From Oscillospiraceae bacterium (GTDB lineage Bacteria > Bacillota > Clostridia > Oscillospirales > Oscillospiraceae), in contig CACYYN010000010.1 of assembly GCA_902778665.1 (NCBI GenBank), forward strand, positions 1-64,000: a stretch of 64,000 nucleotides of DNA, written 5' to 3'. Under the pieces are notes generated by a model, which worked only from the letters and a program-made list of their open reading frames with translations, ran no database searches and was not told the origin of the DNA. The translations under genes were made by a program, and so were the position numbers. Below are positions 1-9,054 of the stretch, in pieces; the first letter of the stretch is position 1, and each line of letters starts with the position of its first letter.

Positions 1-111
1 TGCTTTCAGTTAGAAAAATTATATTCGGTTTAAAGATTTTGTGGTGATTCTTGCCAAGTTTCCTCTTGACAACGGTCATTACATATCAGTTGGTAGTTGT
101 TAGCTGATTGA

Positions 112-159
112 TGTAATTTCACTACTTTTTTGAAGATTAGATGTTGTAATTTCATTACA
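112..159. promoter_or_regulatory. Paired palindromic operator upstream of the dehydrogenase/sugar operon
   Basis: A perfect inverted repeat TGTAAT-TTC-ATTACA lies at 145-159, and an imperfect copy TGTAATTTCACTACT lies at 112-126. The two start 33 bp apart, about three helical turns. They sit 51 bp upstream of the E2 start codon. RpiR-family repressors often bind AT-rich palindromes of this size, and an rpiR-type gene is the fourth gene of the operon, so autoregulation is inferred. A TTGACA at 66-71 lacks a convincing -10 partner, so no promoter is assigned. Bases 1-110 show nothing else. Confidence 0.6.
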
Positions 160-209
160 GAAGTGGTAAACTGTGATCACCTGAAAAATTGTTTTTTAAG
201 GAGATCAAT

Positions 210-1448
210 ATGAGTACTGTTATCACAATGCCCCAGCAGGGTTTGACAGAAGAATCCTCCGTTATCGCGGAGTGGTATGTAAAAGAGGGAGATGCTGTGA
301 AGGTCGGCACCCCTCTTTTTGCCATTGAGACGGGAAAAGCAACTTTCGATGTGGAATCGGAAGCGGAAGGCACCGTGCTCGGTATATTTGCCGCTGAGGG
401 AGACGATGTGCCTATCAAGGCACCGGTGTGTGTGATCGGGCAGTCTGGTGAAACCTTTGAAAGGCCTGCAGGAGCAGCGCCTGCACCAGCTGCAGCACCC
501 GCCCCGGAAGCGGAGAAGAAGGCGGCACCCGCCCCTGCAGCAGCTCCTGCCGCATCAAAGAGCGAGGGCGGAGAGAGCGTGTTTGCATCTCCCAGAGCGA
601 AGGGCGCAGCTGAACGTGCCGGAGTTGACTGGCATGATGCCACTCCCACCGGGGCAGAGGGCAGAGTAATGGAGCGGGACATTGCAGCACTGGCAGCAAA
701 CCGTGGCAGAACCACCATTGCCGCCAAGGAAGCTGCTGCTGAAGCGGAAGAGGAATTCGAGATTGTCAAGAACAGCGGCATCCGCAAGGTGATTGCCCAG
801 AACATGCACGACTCGCTCTCGGGCATGGCACAGCTTTCCATGACGGCATACTTCGACGCAACAGAGCTGTTTGCCTTCCGTGCAAAGGTGAAGGCCATGG
901 GCGAAAAGCTGGGATATCCCAACATCTCCATCAACGATATGATTCTGTTTGCGGTTTCCAGAACGGTGCTGGATCATCCACTTTTCAACGCTCACTTCTC
1001 TGACAAGGAGACCAAGATTTTCCACAGGGTGCATCTGGGCGTTGCGACGAACACCGAGCGTGGCCTCATGGTGCCGACGCTGTTCAACGCAGATCTCAAG
1101 AGCCTGAATATGATCTCCAGAGAGGCAAAGGCTCTGTCTGCTGCCTGCAGAGAGAACACCATCAAGCCGGATCAGCTGACAGGCGGCACCATTACGGTGA
1201 CGAACCTGGGCAACAACGACATTTCCAGCTTCACACCGGTGATCAACCCCCCGCAGACGGCCATTATCGGCGTGTGCAGCCCGGAATACAGAGTGAGACC
1301 GGGAAAGGACGGGGAGATTGAGATGTACCGTGCTATGGGCATTTCCCTGACGTTTGATCACCGTGCGGTGGACGGGGCACCGGCTGCAGCATTCCTGCAT
1401 GACTTCTGCCAGCGGCTGGAGAACTTCACCCTGCTGCTTGCGGAGTAA
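210..1448 (+). CDS. Dihydrolipoyl acyltransferase (E2) of a 2-oxoacid/acetoin dehydrogenase complex
   Basis: This is the E2 core of a pyruvate/acetoin dehydrogenase-type complex. It moves the acyl group from E1 through lipoyl-lysine to CoA. The 412-residue protein has a lipoyl domain at 1-80 with the lipoylation site ETGKA (K43), an Ala/Pro-rich swinging linker at about 86-115, a peripheral-subunit-binding domain at about 124-160, and a catalytic domain ending in DHRAVDG (H384, D388). The start is ATG 210, preceded by AAGGAG at 198-203; an in-frame TTG at 189 overlaps this SD and is not used. The usual lipoyl motif is DKA, so the GKA here is a small variant. E2 is the first gene, followed by E3 and then E1, an unusual order. 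Substrate specificity cannot be read from the sequence. Confidence 0.93.
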   Translation: MSTVITMPQQGLTEESSVIAEWYVKEGDAVKVGTPLFAIETGKATFDVESEAEGTVLGIFAAEGDDVPIKAPVCVIGQSGETFERPAGAAPAPAAAPAPEAEKKAAPAPAAAPAASKSEGGESVFASPRAKGAAERAGVDWHDATPTGAEGRVMERDIAALAANRGRTTIAAKEAAAEAEEEFEIVKNSGIRKVIAQNMHDSLSGMAQLSMTAYFDATELFAFRAKVKAMGEKLGYPNISINDMILFAVSRTVLDHPLFNAHFSDKETKIFHRVHLGVATNTERGLMVPTLFNADLKSLNMISREAKALSAACRENTIKPDQLTGGTITVTNLGNNDISSFTPVINPPQTAIIGVCSPEYRVRPGKDGEIEMYRAMGISLTFDHRAVDGAPAAAFLHDFCQRLENFTLLLAE

Positions 1449-1466
1449 GAGAGGAGCGAGAAGAAA

Positions 1467-2840
1467 ATGGCAGATTTTGACGTAATAGTAATCGGTGCAG
1501 GCCCGGGCGGATATCTGGCAGCAGAGCGTGCCGGACAGGCGGGGCTGAAGACCCTGCTGATTGAAAAGCAGCACATCGGAGGCACCTGCCTGAATGAGGG
1601 ATGCATCCCTACCAAGACGCTGCTGCACAGCGCAAAGCTTTATGACGCGGCAAGAAACAGCGGAGCATACTGCGTGACAACGGAAGGTGCCGTGCTGGAC
1701 CATAAAGCCGTAGTAGCGAGAAAACGGGCCGTGACCGCAAACCTGGTCGCGGGCGTAAAAGCCGGGCTGAAGGCTGCAAAAGTGAAGACGGTGGAAGCAC
1801 CTGCCATGATCAAAGGCAGAGAAGCAGGAGGCATCACCGTGGAGGCTGCAGGAGAGACCCATTGCGGGAAGAACCTGATTCTGGCGGTGGGATCTCACCC
1901 CATTGTGCCGGGTATTGAAGGACTGGCAGAGAGCCTGAAAAGCGGCTTTGTGCTGACCAGCACGGAACTGCTGGAGATGCAGGAGGTGCCGGCATCGCTT
2001 TGTGTGATCGGCGGCGGCGTGATCGGGCTGGAAATGGCAACCTATTTTGCCATGGCCGGCACGAAGATTGAGATTGTGGAGGCTACCGGCAAGGTGGCAG
2101 GCGGGCTGGATGCTGACGCCACTGCCATCATTCAGAAGGCGTGCGAGAAGCGAGGAATGAACTTCCGCCTGAACACCAGGGCTGTGGCCTTTGCAGACGG
2201 AAAGGTGACCGTGGAAGCTGACGGCAAGCGGGAAGACATCGCCTGCGAGAAGGCACTGCTGTGCATCGGCAGAGCGGCAAATCTGGAAGGCTACGGCCTG
2301 GAGACACTCCATGTGCCGACGGAGAACCGGGCTATCACCGTGGATGAATATTGCATGACAGGCATCCCCTGCGTTTATGCCGTGGGTGACTGCAACGGAA
2401 CGGGTATGCTTGCCCATGTGGCATACCGCCAGGCAGAGGTGGCCGTGAACCACATTCTGGGAAAGAATGACCCCATGCGCTGGGCATGTGTGCCGAGCCT
2501 TGTGCACACTGAGCCGGAGGCTGCATTTGTGGGTGCAAGCGTGGAAGAGGCAAAGGAAAAAGGCATTGATGCAGTGGGCGTGAAGCTGAGCATGAATTAT
2601 TCCGGGCTGTATCTCGCAGAGAACGAGAACGGGCAGGGCATTATTAAGGCTACGTTCGACCGGAAGAAAAAGACCATGATCGGAGCCACCATTGTGGGCG
2701 GACCTGCATCGGAGCTTATCACCATTTGCGGCATGATGATTGACAATGAGCTGCCGGTGGAGAGAATGAAGAGCTATGTCTTCCCCCATCCAACCTGTGC
2801 AGAAGCCATCCGCGAAGCTATTTTTGCAGCTAAATTATAA
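1467..2840 (+). CDS. lpdA: Dihydrolipoamide dehydrogenase (E3)
   Basis: This FAD-dependent enzyme reoxidises the dihydrolipoyl groups of E2 and passes the electrons to NAD+. The 457-residue length is typical. The N-terminal FAD site is GAGPGG (10-15), the redox disulfide is GGTCLNEGC (C41, C46), the NAD site is GGGVIGLE at about 175-182, and the C-terminal active-site His-Glu pair lies in PHPTCAE (H441, E446). It starts 18 bp after the E2 stop with a purine-rich SD (GAGGAG), so the two are co-transcribed. It is probably dedicated to this complex rather than the housekeeping copy, though no other lpd lies in the window. Confidence 0.95.
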   Translation: MADFDVIVIGAGPGGYLAAERAGQAGLKTLLIEKQHIGGTCLNEGCIPTKTLLHSAKLYDAARNSGAYCVTTEGAVLDHKAVVARKRAVTANLVAGVKAGLKAAKVKTVEAPAMIKGREAGGITVEAAGETHCGKNLILAVGSHPIVPGIEGLAESLKSGFVLTSTELLEMQEVPASLCVIGGGVIGLEMATYFAMAGTKIEIVEATGKVAGGLDADATAIIQKACEKRGMNFRLNTRAVAFADGKVTVEADGKREDIACEKALLCIGRAANLEGYGLETLHVPTENRAITVDEYCMTGIPCVYAVGDCNGTGMLAHVAYRQAEVAVNHILGKNDPMRWACVPSLVHTEPEAAFVGASVEEAKEKGIDAVGVKLSMNYSGLYLAENENGQGIIKATFDRKKKTMIGATIVGGPASELITICGMMIDNELPVERMKSYVFPHPTCAEAIREAIFAAKL

Positions 2841-2854
2841 GGAGAGAAAAAGCA

Positions 2855-5326
2855 ATGTCGAAGGAACAGTTTTACGATCCTCAGCAGATTTTCAGCGAGA
2901 AGGACATCCATTTTGAAGACATCCCCGTATTCGCATACAAAAAGACAGTAAAAGAGCAGTTTGACAGCGGCAGATTCACCAAGGAAGACCTGCTGACCAT
3001 CTGGCGTGACATGCGGTATATCCGTGAGTTTGAGAACATGCTGCTTTCCGTGCGCACCAAGAAGAACTTCAACGGTGTGGAATATATGTACACCGGTCCT
3101 GCTCACCTCTACATCGGTGAGGAGGCGGCAGCTGTGGGCGAGGCATTCAGCCTGAAGCCGGAAGACTTTGTGTTCGGCAGCCACAGAAGCCATGGCGAAG
3201 TGATTGCAAAGGGCCTCTCGGCCATTGAAAAGCTGCCGGAGGATGAGCTGCTGAAGAGAATTGAGAGCGTGTTCAACGGGAGAATCCTCAACATCGTGAA
3301 GGAGCACTGCAAGGAGACCGACACCAAGAAACTGGCGGTGAAGTTCTTCCTCTACGGGCTGATTGCGGAGCTATTCGGCAGAGAGACGGGACTTTCCAAG
3401 GGCCTGGGCAACTCTATGCACCTGTTCTTCGTTCCCTTCGGGATCTATCCCAACAACGCAATCGTTGGTGGCTCCGGTCCGATTTCAGCCGGCGGCGCCC
3501 TCTACAAAAAGGTGAATAAAGAAGACGGCATCGTAGTCTGCAACATCGGTGACGGATCCATCGGATGCGGCCCGGTATATGAGTCTATGAACTTCTCTGC
3601 TATGGATCAGTACAACACTCTGTGGGAAGAGGGCTTTAAAGGCAACCTGCCGATCATCTTCAATATTATGGACAACGGCTATGCCATGGGTGGCAGAACC
3701 AACGGCGAGACCATGGCATACCACAATGTGGCACGGCTGGGTGCTGGCGTTGCCGTGAACCAGATGCATGCCGAACGCATCAACGGCATGAATCCGCTGG
3801 CTGTGGTGGATGCCTATGACCGTAAGCTGCCTCTGGTGAAGAGCGGTGACGGCCCGGTGCTTCTTGACGTGGTGACCTACCGCTACAGCGGCCACTCTCC
3901 CTCTGACCAGAACGCCTACCGCTCCAGAGAGGAGATTGAGGCCTGGCAGAAGATCGACAGCATCCAGGTGTTCAAGACAGAGCTGATGGAGGCAGGCATT
4001 GCCGCCGAGGAAGACTTTGCAGCTCTTGAGGCAGAGGTGAAGGGGAACATTGAAGAGGCATTCCTCCTGGCAGTGGATGAAACCGTCTCCCCGAGAATGA
4101 ACTTTGAGAAAGAGCCGGACGCCATTGAAAAATACATGTTCTCCAACCAGAAGATCGCGAAGATGGCAGACCGGGAGCCTGACGTGTTCGGACCGAAGGA
4201 GGAGAACTCCCGCTGGAAGAAGATCCAGAAGAAGGCCCACTATGCCTTCAAGGAGGATGGAACCCCGGTTCCCGCCAGCACGGTCTACAGTTACAGAGAC
4301 GCTATTTTTGAGCCTATTTTTGACAAATTCTATGAAGATCCTACGCTGATCTCCTACGGCGAGGACGTGAGAGAATGGGGCGGAGCATTCGGCGTATACA
4401 CCGGCATGTACGAGTCCATCCCCTTCCACCGCCTGTTCAACAGCCCGATTTCCGAGGCGACGATTGTCTCCTCCGGCGTGGGCTACGCCATGCTGGGCGG
4501 CAGATGCGTGATTGAGCTGATGTATGCAGACTTTATGGGCAGAGCCGGCGACGAGATATTCAACCAGCTGGCCAAGTGGCAGGGCATGACCGCAGGCCAG
4601 ATAAAAATGCCGGTGGTGCTTCGCATTTCGGTGGGTGCCCTTTACGGTGCACAGCATTCACAGGACTGGACCAGCCTGGCTGCCCATGTGCCCGGGCTGA
4701 AGGTAGTGTTCCCCGCAACGCCCTATGACGCAAAAGGCATGATGACCGCAGCCCTGAACGGGACGGACCCGGTGCTCTTCTTTGAGAGCCAGAGACTCTA
4801 CGGCAAGGGCGACGAATTCCGCACGGTGCCGGCAGAGAGCTATGAAATTGAGATCGGCGAGCCGGATATTAAGCGTGCAGGGTCTGACATCACCATTCTC
4901 ACGGTGGGTGCAACGCTCTATTCCGCTATGAAGGCGGCCAAGATTCTGGAGGAGAAGTACGGCATCTCTGCAGAGATTATTGACGCACGTTCTCTGGTGC
5001 CCTTCCATTATGAGAAGGTTGTGGAATCCGTTAAGAAGACGGGGAAGATTGTGCTGGCATCTGACGCATGTGCAAGAGGCAGCCATCTCAACGATGTGGC
5101 ACGCAACATCACGGAGCTGTGTTTCAACTACCTGGATGCACCTCCCGTGCTGATCGGTGCACAGAACTGGATCACCCCGTGTGCAGAGCTGGAGAAGGAG
5201 TTCTTCCCCCAGGCAGAGTGGATCCTGGATGCGATTGACCAGAAGATTATGCCCCTCGGCATCAGCAAACCGGCTCACAACTTCACACCGGTAGAGCAGA
5301 TCAGACGCGAGAAGAAGGGCGTATGA
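2855..5326 (+). CDS. Fused alpha-beta E1 component, thiamine-diphosphate-dependent 2-oxoacid/acetoin dehydrogenase
   Basis: The 823-residue protein joins E1-alpha and E1-beta, usually two genes, in one chain. The alpha half holds the ThDP/Mg site starting at GDGSIG (about 232) and ending with MDNGYAMG (about 272), and GSHRSHGE near 107. The beta half begins near residue 475 (YSYRDAIFEPIF) and carries SYGEDVREWGGAFG and the ARSLVPF region of the transketolase C-terminal domain. E1 decarboxylates a 2-oxoacid, or cleaves a diketone or acetoin, and acylates the E2 lipoyl arm. It follows lpdA by 14 bp with SD AAGGAG. Its stop overlaps the next start in ATGA, indicating translational coupling to the RpiR gene. 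Acetoin versus pyruvate specificity is not decidable here. Confidence 0.9.
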   Translation: MSKEQFYDPQQIFSEKDIHFEDIPVFAYKKTVKEQFDSGRFTKEDLLTIWRDMRYIREFENMLLSVRTKKNFNGVEYMYTGPAHLYIGEEAAAVGEAFSLKPEDFVFGSHRSHGEVIAKGLSAIEKLPEDELLKRIESVFNGRILNIVKEHCKETDTKKLAVKFFLYGLIAELFGRETGLSKGLGNSMHLFFVPFGIYPNNAIVGGSGPISAGGALYKKVNKEDGIVVCNIGDGSIGCGPVYESMNFSAMDQYNTLWEEGFKGNLPIIFNIMDNGYAMGGRTNGETMAYHNVARLGAGVAVNQMHAERINGMNPLAVVDAYDRKLPLVKSGDGPVLLDVVTYRYSGHSPSDQNAYRSREEIEAWQKIDSIQVFKTELMEAGIAAEEDFAALEAEVKGNIEEAFLLAVDETVSPRMNFEKEPDAIEKYMFSNQKIAKMADREPDVFGPKEENSRWKKIQKKAHYAFKEDGTPVPASTVYSYRDAIFEPIFDKFYEDPTLISYGEDVREWGGAFGVYTGMYESIPFHRLFNSPISEATIVSSGVGYAMLGGRCVIELMYADFMGRAGDEIFNQLAKWQGMTAGQIKMPVVLRISVGALYGAQHSQDWTSLAAHVPGLKVVFPATPYDAKGMMTAALNGTDPVLFFESQRLYGKGDEFRTVPAESYEIEIGEPDIKRAGSDITILTVGATLYSAMKAAKILEEKYGISAEIIDARSLVPFHYEKVVESVKKTGKIVLASDACARGSHLNDVARNITELCFNYLDAPPVLIGAQNWITPCAELEKEFFPQAEWILDAIDQKIMPLGISKPAHNFTPVEQIRREKKGV

Positions 5327-6171
5327 TGCAGAAAGAGGATTCCGCACTCGGCTTTAAAATCCGCAGTATGATCCCGGAGCTCAGCAAATCGGAGGCTCTG
5401 GTGGCAGAATATATTGCGGCTTGCCCGGAAGAGGTGATCAACCTCTCTGTCAGCGCCCTTGCAGACAGCTGCGGAGTCTCGGAACCAACGGTTGTCAGGG
5501 CCTGCAGAAATCTGGGCTTTTCCGGCTATCAGGCCCTGAAGATCGCACTGATCCAGAGCATCAGTGCACCGGTCGCCTTCGCCGGGGAGGAAGTTACGGC
5601 GGAGGACAGCATGGCAAGCGCCATACAAAAGGTGTTTGGGGCTGCAGCGGATGCCGTTGCCCTGACGAAAAGCAGCCTGGACATCGCAGCGATGGAGAAG
5701 GCGGCGGATGCCCTGCTGCAGGCGAAGCGGATTTTCATCTTCGGTGTGGGGGGCAGTGCTGCTGTGGCAGCGGATGTGCAGCATAAATTCCTGCGGCTGG
5801 GGCTGGATGCCCATGCTCTGTCTGACGTGAACCTGCAGACGATAACCGCAGCATTCGCCGGAGAAAAGGATGTGGTGTTCGCCATCAGCCATTCGGGATC
5901 ATCCAAGGTGGTGGTGGACAACACCAACCTGGCCAAGCGCAACGGGGCAACGGTGATCAGCCTGAGCTCCATGGGAAAATCTCCCCTGACGGAACTGGCG
6001 GACATCTCCCTGTTTACCGCTGCAAATGAGACAAGATACCGCATTGTGGCGATTTCATCACGCATTGCGGAGCTGACCATTATCGACACACTGTATTCCT
6101 ACCTGACCTTCCGGGCGAGGAAGGCGGGAAACCTGATTATTGAGAAGGCAATTGAAGACCAGATGTACTGA
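5323..6171 (+). CDS. RpiR/MurR-family transcriptional regulator (HTH + SIS domain)
   Basis: The 282-residue protein has an N-terminal HTH_6 domain at about 10-80 (LSVSALADSCGVSEPTVVRACR contains the recognition helix; only part of this is motif) and a C-terminal SIS sugar-phosphate-binding domain at about 125-255. The SIS landmarks are FGVGGSA near 138 and SHSGSSK near 188. Members of this family sense phosphosugars and repress or activate sugar catabolic operons. The gene is translationally coupled to E1 (ATGA overlap) and lies between the dehydrogenase and sugar-enzyme halves, which links the two functionally. The paired palindrome at 112-159 is the likely operator (inference). Confidence 0.92.
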   Translation: MMQKEDSALGFKIRSMIPELSKSEALVAEYIAACPEEVINLSVSALADSCGVSEPTVVRACRNLGFSGYQALKIALIQSISAPVAFAGEEVTAEDSMASAIQKVFGAAADAVALTKSSLDIAAMEKAADALLQAKRIFIFGVGGSAAVAADVQHKFLRLGLDAHALSDVNLQTITAAFAGEKDVVFAISHSGSSKVVVDNTNLAKRNGATVISLSSMGKSPLTELADISLFTAANETRYRIVAISSRIAELTIIDTLYSYLTFRARKAGNLIIEKAIEDQMY

Positions 6172-6189
6172 CCGGGAAAGGGAAAAAGT

Positions 6190-7023
6190 ATGAAAGAGTT
6201 GGTTGAATTTTCCAGAAAATACGGATCGGATCCGGAACTGGTGCTGGCAGGAGGCGGCAACACCTCCATGAAGGAAAAGGGCGTGCTCTATGTGAAGGGC
6301 TCAGGCTGCAGCCTCAGCACCATCAGAGAAGAAAACTTTGTGGCAATGGATCTGGCAAAACTGCTGGAAATTCTGGATAAGGAATATCCTGCAGAAGACC
6401 GGGAACGAGAAGCCATGTTCCTGGCGGATGTGAGCAAAGCGAAGCTACCGGGAGAAGAAAACAAACGCCCCAGCGTCGAGGCACTGCTGCATGCACTTTT
6501 CCCGCAGCGCTATGTGCTGCATCTTCACCCCGCACTGGTGAACGGGCTGACCTGTGGCCTGGACGGGGAGAAAATAGCGGGCGAGCTATTCCCGGATGCA
6601 ATTTGGGTGGAAGCCTGCAGACCGGGATACACGCTGGCAAAGCTGCTGTCAGACAAGATCGGGCCGGAGACGGACACCGTGCTGCTGCAGAACCATGGTG
6701 TGTTTTTTGCATCTGAGACACCGGAAGGGCTGGCAAAGCTGCTGAATGACATGATGACGGCTCTGAAGGCCAGACTGCCGAGTGAGCTGCCGGAAAAATT
6801 AGAGGATGTGGATCTTTCAAAACCGTTCACACCGGATCATATTGTCTACTGCGGGGTAGGGCCTGCGTTGCCCGACACGGAGAATGCAAGGCTGCTCTAT
6901 AGGGATGCACAGAAAATCAACTGGTATGCCGGGGCATTCGGCGGACCGAAACCGCTGGATGAGGAGCTGGTGCAGTTTATCCTGAACTGGGAAGCTGAGT
7001 CCTACCGGAAAAAACAGAGCTGA
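6190..7023 (+). CDS. Class II aldolase/adducin-family protein, RhaD/FucA-like
   Basis: The 277-residue protein has the class II aldolase fold. The phosphate loop GGGNTS (21-26) and KGSG are present, as are the zinc ligands: a Glu in SVEALLHALF, the His pair in LHLHPALVNG and a later His in LQNHGVFF. The metal site therefore looks complete, and a retro-aldol cleavage of a phosphorylated ketose is plausible. It most resembles the N-terminal half of fused aldolase/short-chain-dehydrogenase proteins (rhamnulose-1-phosphate aldolase/lactaldehyde dehydrogenase type), with the SDR half encoded separately by the next gene. The SD AAAGGG precedes ATG 6190. The exact sugar is unknown. Confidence 0.85.
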   Translation: MKELVEFSRKYGSDPELVLAGGGNTSMKEKGVLYVKGSGCSLSTIREENFVAMDLAKLLEILDKEYPAEDREREAMFLADVSKAKLPGEENKRPSVEALLHALFPQRYVLHLHPALVNGLTCGLDGEKIAGELFPDAIWVEACRPGYTLAKLLSDKIGPETDTVLLQNHGVFFASETPEGLAKLLNDMMTALKARLPSELPEKLEDVDLSKPFTPDHIVYCGVGPALPDTENARLLYRDAQKINWYAGAFGGPKPLDEELVQFILNWEAESYRKKQS

Positions 7024-7102
7024 TCATACGAGTGACAAAATGAAGAAAGCAACTGCCAAACGCAGGCAGAGAGAACCATAATAAGGAAAGAAGGAAACAG
7101 CT

Positions 7103-7975
7103 ATGACTTTTGAAGAAGCGAAAGCGTATGCAAAAGCGCATGTGGGAGAGCGGCGGGCATATCCCGGCAGACTTTCCGGAAAGATTGCGGTGGTAACAGG
7201 CGGTGCCCAGGGCTTCGGCTTCGGCATTGCACAGGCTCTGATCCGGGAAGGGGCAGAGGTTGTGATTGCAAATCGCGGGGAAAAACAGGGGCAGGCTGCC
7301 GTGGAGGAGCTGGGAGAACACAGCTTTTTCGCCCAGTGCGATGTGTCTCTCCCGGGATCGGTGGAAAACCTGATGATCAAGGCGGTGGAGCGCTTCGGAG
7401 GCATTGACCTATTTGTGTCCAACGCAGGGGTGCTGAAGGCGGGAAGCCTGCATGACATGACACCGGAGAATTTTGAGCAGGTCACAAAGATCAACTATAC
7501 GGGATATTTTCTCTGCGCAAAGTACGTCAGCGAGATTATGAAGGCGGAGTATGAGGCAGACCCGACACGCTGGTATGACATCGTGCAGGTCAACTCAAAA
7601 TCCGGTCTGGTAGGGTCCAAGGCGAACTTCGCCTATGCAGGCGGTAAATTCGGCGGCATCGGCCTGACCCAGAGCTTTGCACTGGAACTGGTTCCCTGGC
7701 AGATCAAGGTGAACTCTGTGTGCCCCGGCAATTACTATGACGGTCCGTTGTGGTCCGACCCGGAGAAGGGGCTTTTCATCCAGTATCTGAATGCGGGAAA
7801 GGTGCCCGGAGCGAAGACTGTGGAGGATGTGAAGGAGTATTATCTCTCCAAATCCCCGATTCGCCGGGGATGCACACCGGATGACGTGGCAAAGGCCATT
7901 TTCTACTGTGTGGAGCAGACGTTTGAAACGGGGCAGGCAATCCCGGTGACGGGCGGCCAGACCATGCTGAACTGA
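7103..7975 (+). CDS. Short-chain dehydrogenase/reductase, sorbitol-6-phosphate dehydrogenase-like
   Basis: The 290-residue Rossmann-fold oxidoreductase has the NAD(P) loop GGAQGFGFG (about 33-41), the structural NAGV near 109, the catalytic Ser in NSKSG near 164 and the catalytic pair in YAGGK near 177. A roughly 25-residue N-terminal extension precedes the fold. It resembles the C-terminal SDR half of fused aldolase/SDR proteins and sorbitol-6-phosphate dehydrogenase-type enzymes. With the SorE-like gene two positions downstream, a hexitol- or ketose-phosphate substrate is likely (inference). SD-like AAGGAAAGAAGGA precedes ATG 7103. Confidence 0.87.
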   Translation: MTFEEAKAYAKAHVGERRAYPGRLSGKIAVVTGGAQGFGFGIAQALIREGAEVVIANRGEKQGQAAVEELGEHSFFAQCDVSLPGSVENLMIKAVERFGGIDLFVSNAGVLKAGSLHDMTPENFEQVTKINYTGYFLCAKYVSEIMKAEYEADPTRWYDIVQVNSKSGLVGSKANFAYAGGKFGGIGLTQSFALELVPWQIKVNSVCPGNYYDGPLWSDPEKGLFIQYLNAGKVPGAKTVEDVKEYYLSKSPIRRGCTPDDVAKAIFYCVEQTFETGQAIPVTGGQTMLN

Positions 7976-7985
7976 GGCACGGAAT

Positions 7986-9050
7986 ATGGACAGAGAAATT
8001 GTGTTTCTGAATGCGGAAACTCCGGAGCAGAGACTGGAAAACCTGAAGAAGCTCCTGGCAGAGGAAAAGGAAAAGCCTGAGGTTCTGCCGCAGTATTCCA
8101 ACAACCACATCCACACCACATTTTCTTTCTCGCCCTATTCCCCCACGGCAGCCGTGTGGGCAGCGCGAAGGGCAGGGCTCTCCACTGCAGGCATTATGGA
8201 TCATGACAGCATCGGCGGGGCAGCCGAGTTCCGGAAGGCGGCGAAGCTTGCTGGTGTCGGCTCAACCTGTGGGGTAGAGATGCGCATCAGCTGGAAGGAT
8301 ACTCCCTTTGCAGCGCGACGCATCAACAACCCGGATCAGTGCGGTGTTGCGTATATGGCATTTCACAGCATTCGGGAGCGGTATTTTGAACAGACGGCAG
8401 AATTCCTAAAACCGTACCGGGAAAAGAGAAACGCACGCAACATCCGGATGCTGAAGAACATTGAAGAGAAAACGGGCATTGCCCTTGATTTTGAGAAGGA
8501 TGTGCTGCCTCTTTCGGAATATTCAAACGGAGGCAGCGTGACAGAGCGGCACCTGTTGTTTGCACTGGCAAAAAAAGTGATCCCGAATGGAAGTGAGGAA
8601 GAGCAGTATAAGCTGTTGGGCAAATATAAGGCTGGGCTTATTCACGAGGTGTATATTGAGCCTACGGATGAGCTGATGAGCCTTGACGAGGCCATTGCCT
8701 TTGCAAAGGATGTGGACGCTATCCTCTGCTATCCCTATCTGGGAGACGTAACGGAGTCTCCCACCGGTGACAAAAAGGCGGCCAAATTTGAAGACGAATA
8801 TCTGGATGAGCTGATGGCCTATCTGCCGGAGAAAGGCATAGCGGCTGTCACCTATATGCCGTCACGCAACACGGAGACTCAGTTGGAAAGGCTGATGGGG
8901 CTTTGTGAAAAGCACGGCCTGCAGCAGATTTCGGGGGAGGATATCAACTCTCCGTCGCAGAGCTTTATCTGCAAGCAGTTGGCAAATCCCAAATATGCGC
9001 ATCTGGTAGATGCGGCATGGAAACTTGTGGAAAGAGAAAAGGAGGGATAA
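7986..9050 (+). CDS. PHP-domain metal-dependent hydrolase
   Basis: The 354-residue protein has a PHP (polymerase and histidinol phosphatase) fold. The first metal motif is HIHTTFSFSPYSP at about 40, followed by AGIMDHDSIGG near 75 and a CGVEMR strand. PHP proteins hydrolyse phosphoesters with a trinuclear metal centre, and some act on small phosphorylated metabolites. Placement between two sugar-phosphate oxidoreductases suggests a phosphatase acting on a pathway intermediate, but the substrate is unknown. It starts 10 bp after the SDR stop. Confidence 0.8.
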   Translation: MDREIVFLNAETPEQRLENLKKLLAEEKEKPEVLPQYSNNHIHTTFSFSPYSPTAAVWAARRAGLSTAGIMDHDSIGGAAEFRKAAKLAGVGSTCGVEMRISWKDTPFAARRINNPDQCGVAYMAFHSIRERYFEQTAEFLKPYREKRNARNIRMLKNIEEKTGIALDFEKDVLPLSEYSNGGSVTERHLLFALAKKVIPNGSEEEQYKLLGKYKAGLIHEVYIEPTDELMSLDEAIAFAKDVDAILCYPYLGDVTESPTGDKKAAKFEDEYLDELMAYLPEKGIAAVTYMPSRNTETQLERLMGLCEKHGLQQISGEDINSPSQSFICKQLANPKYAHLVDAAWKLVEREKEG

Positions 9051-9054
9051 AGGC

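Noticed and set aside
555..2789. 744-residue open frame on the minus strand opposite E2 and E3
   Set aside because: It lies wholly opposite two genes with complete motifs, is rich in His/Cys/Gln from antisense reading and has no SD or recognisable domain.
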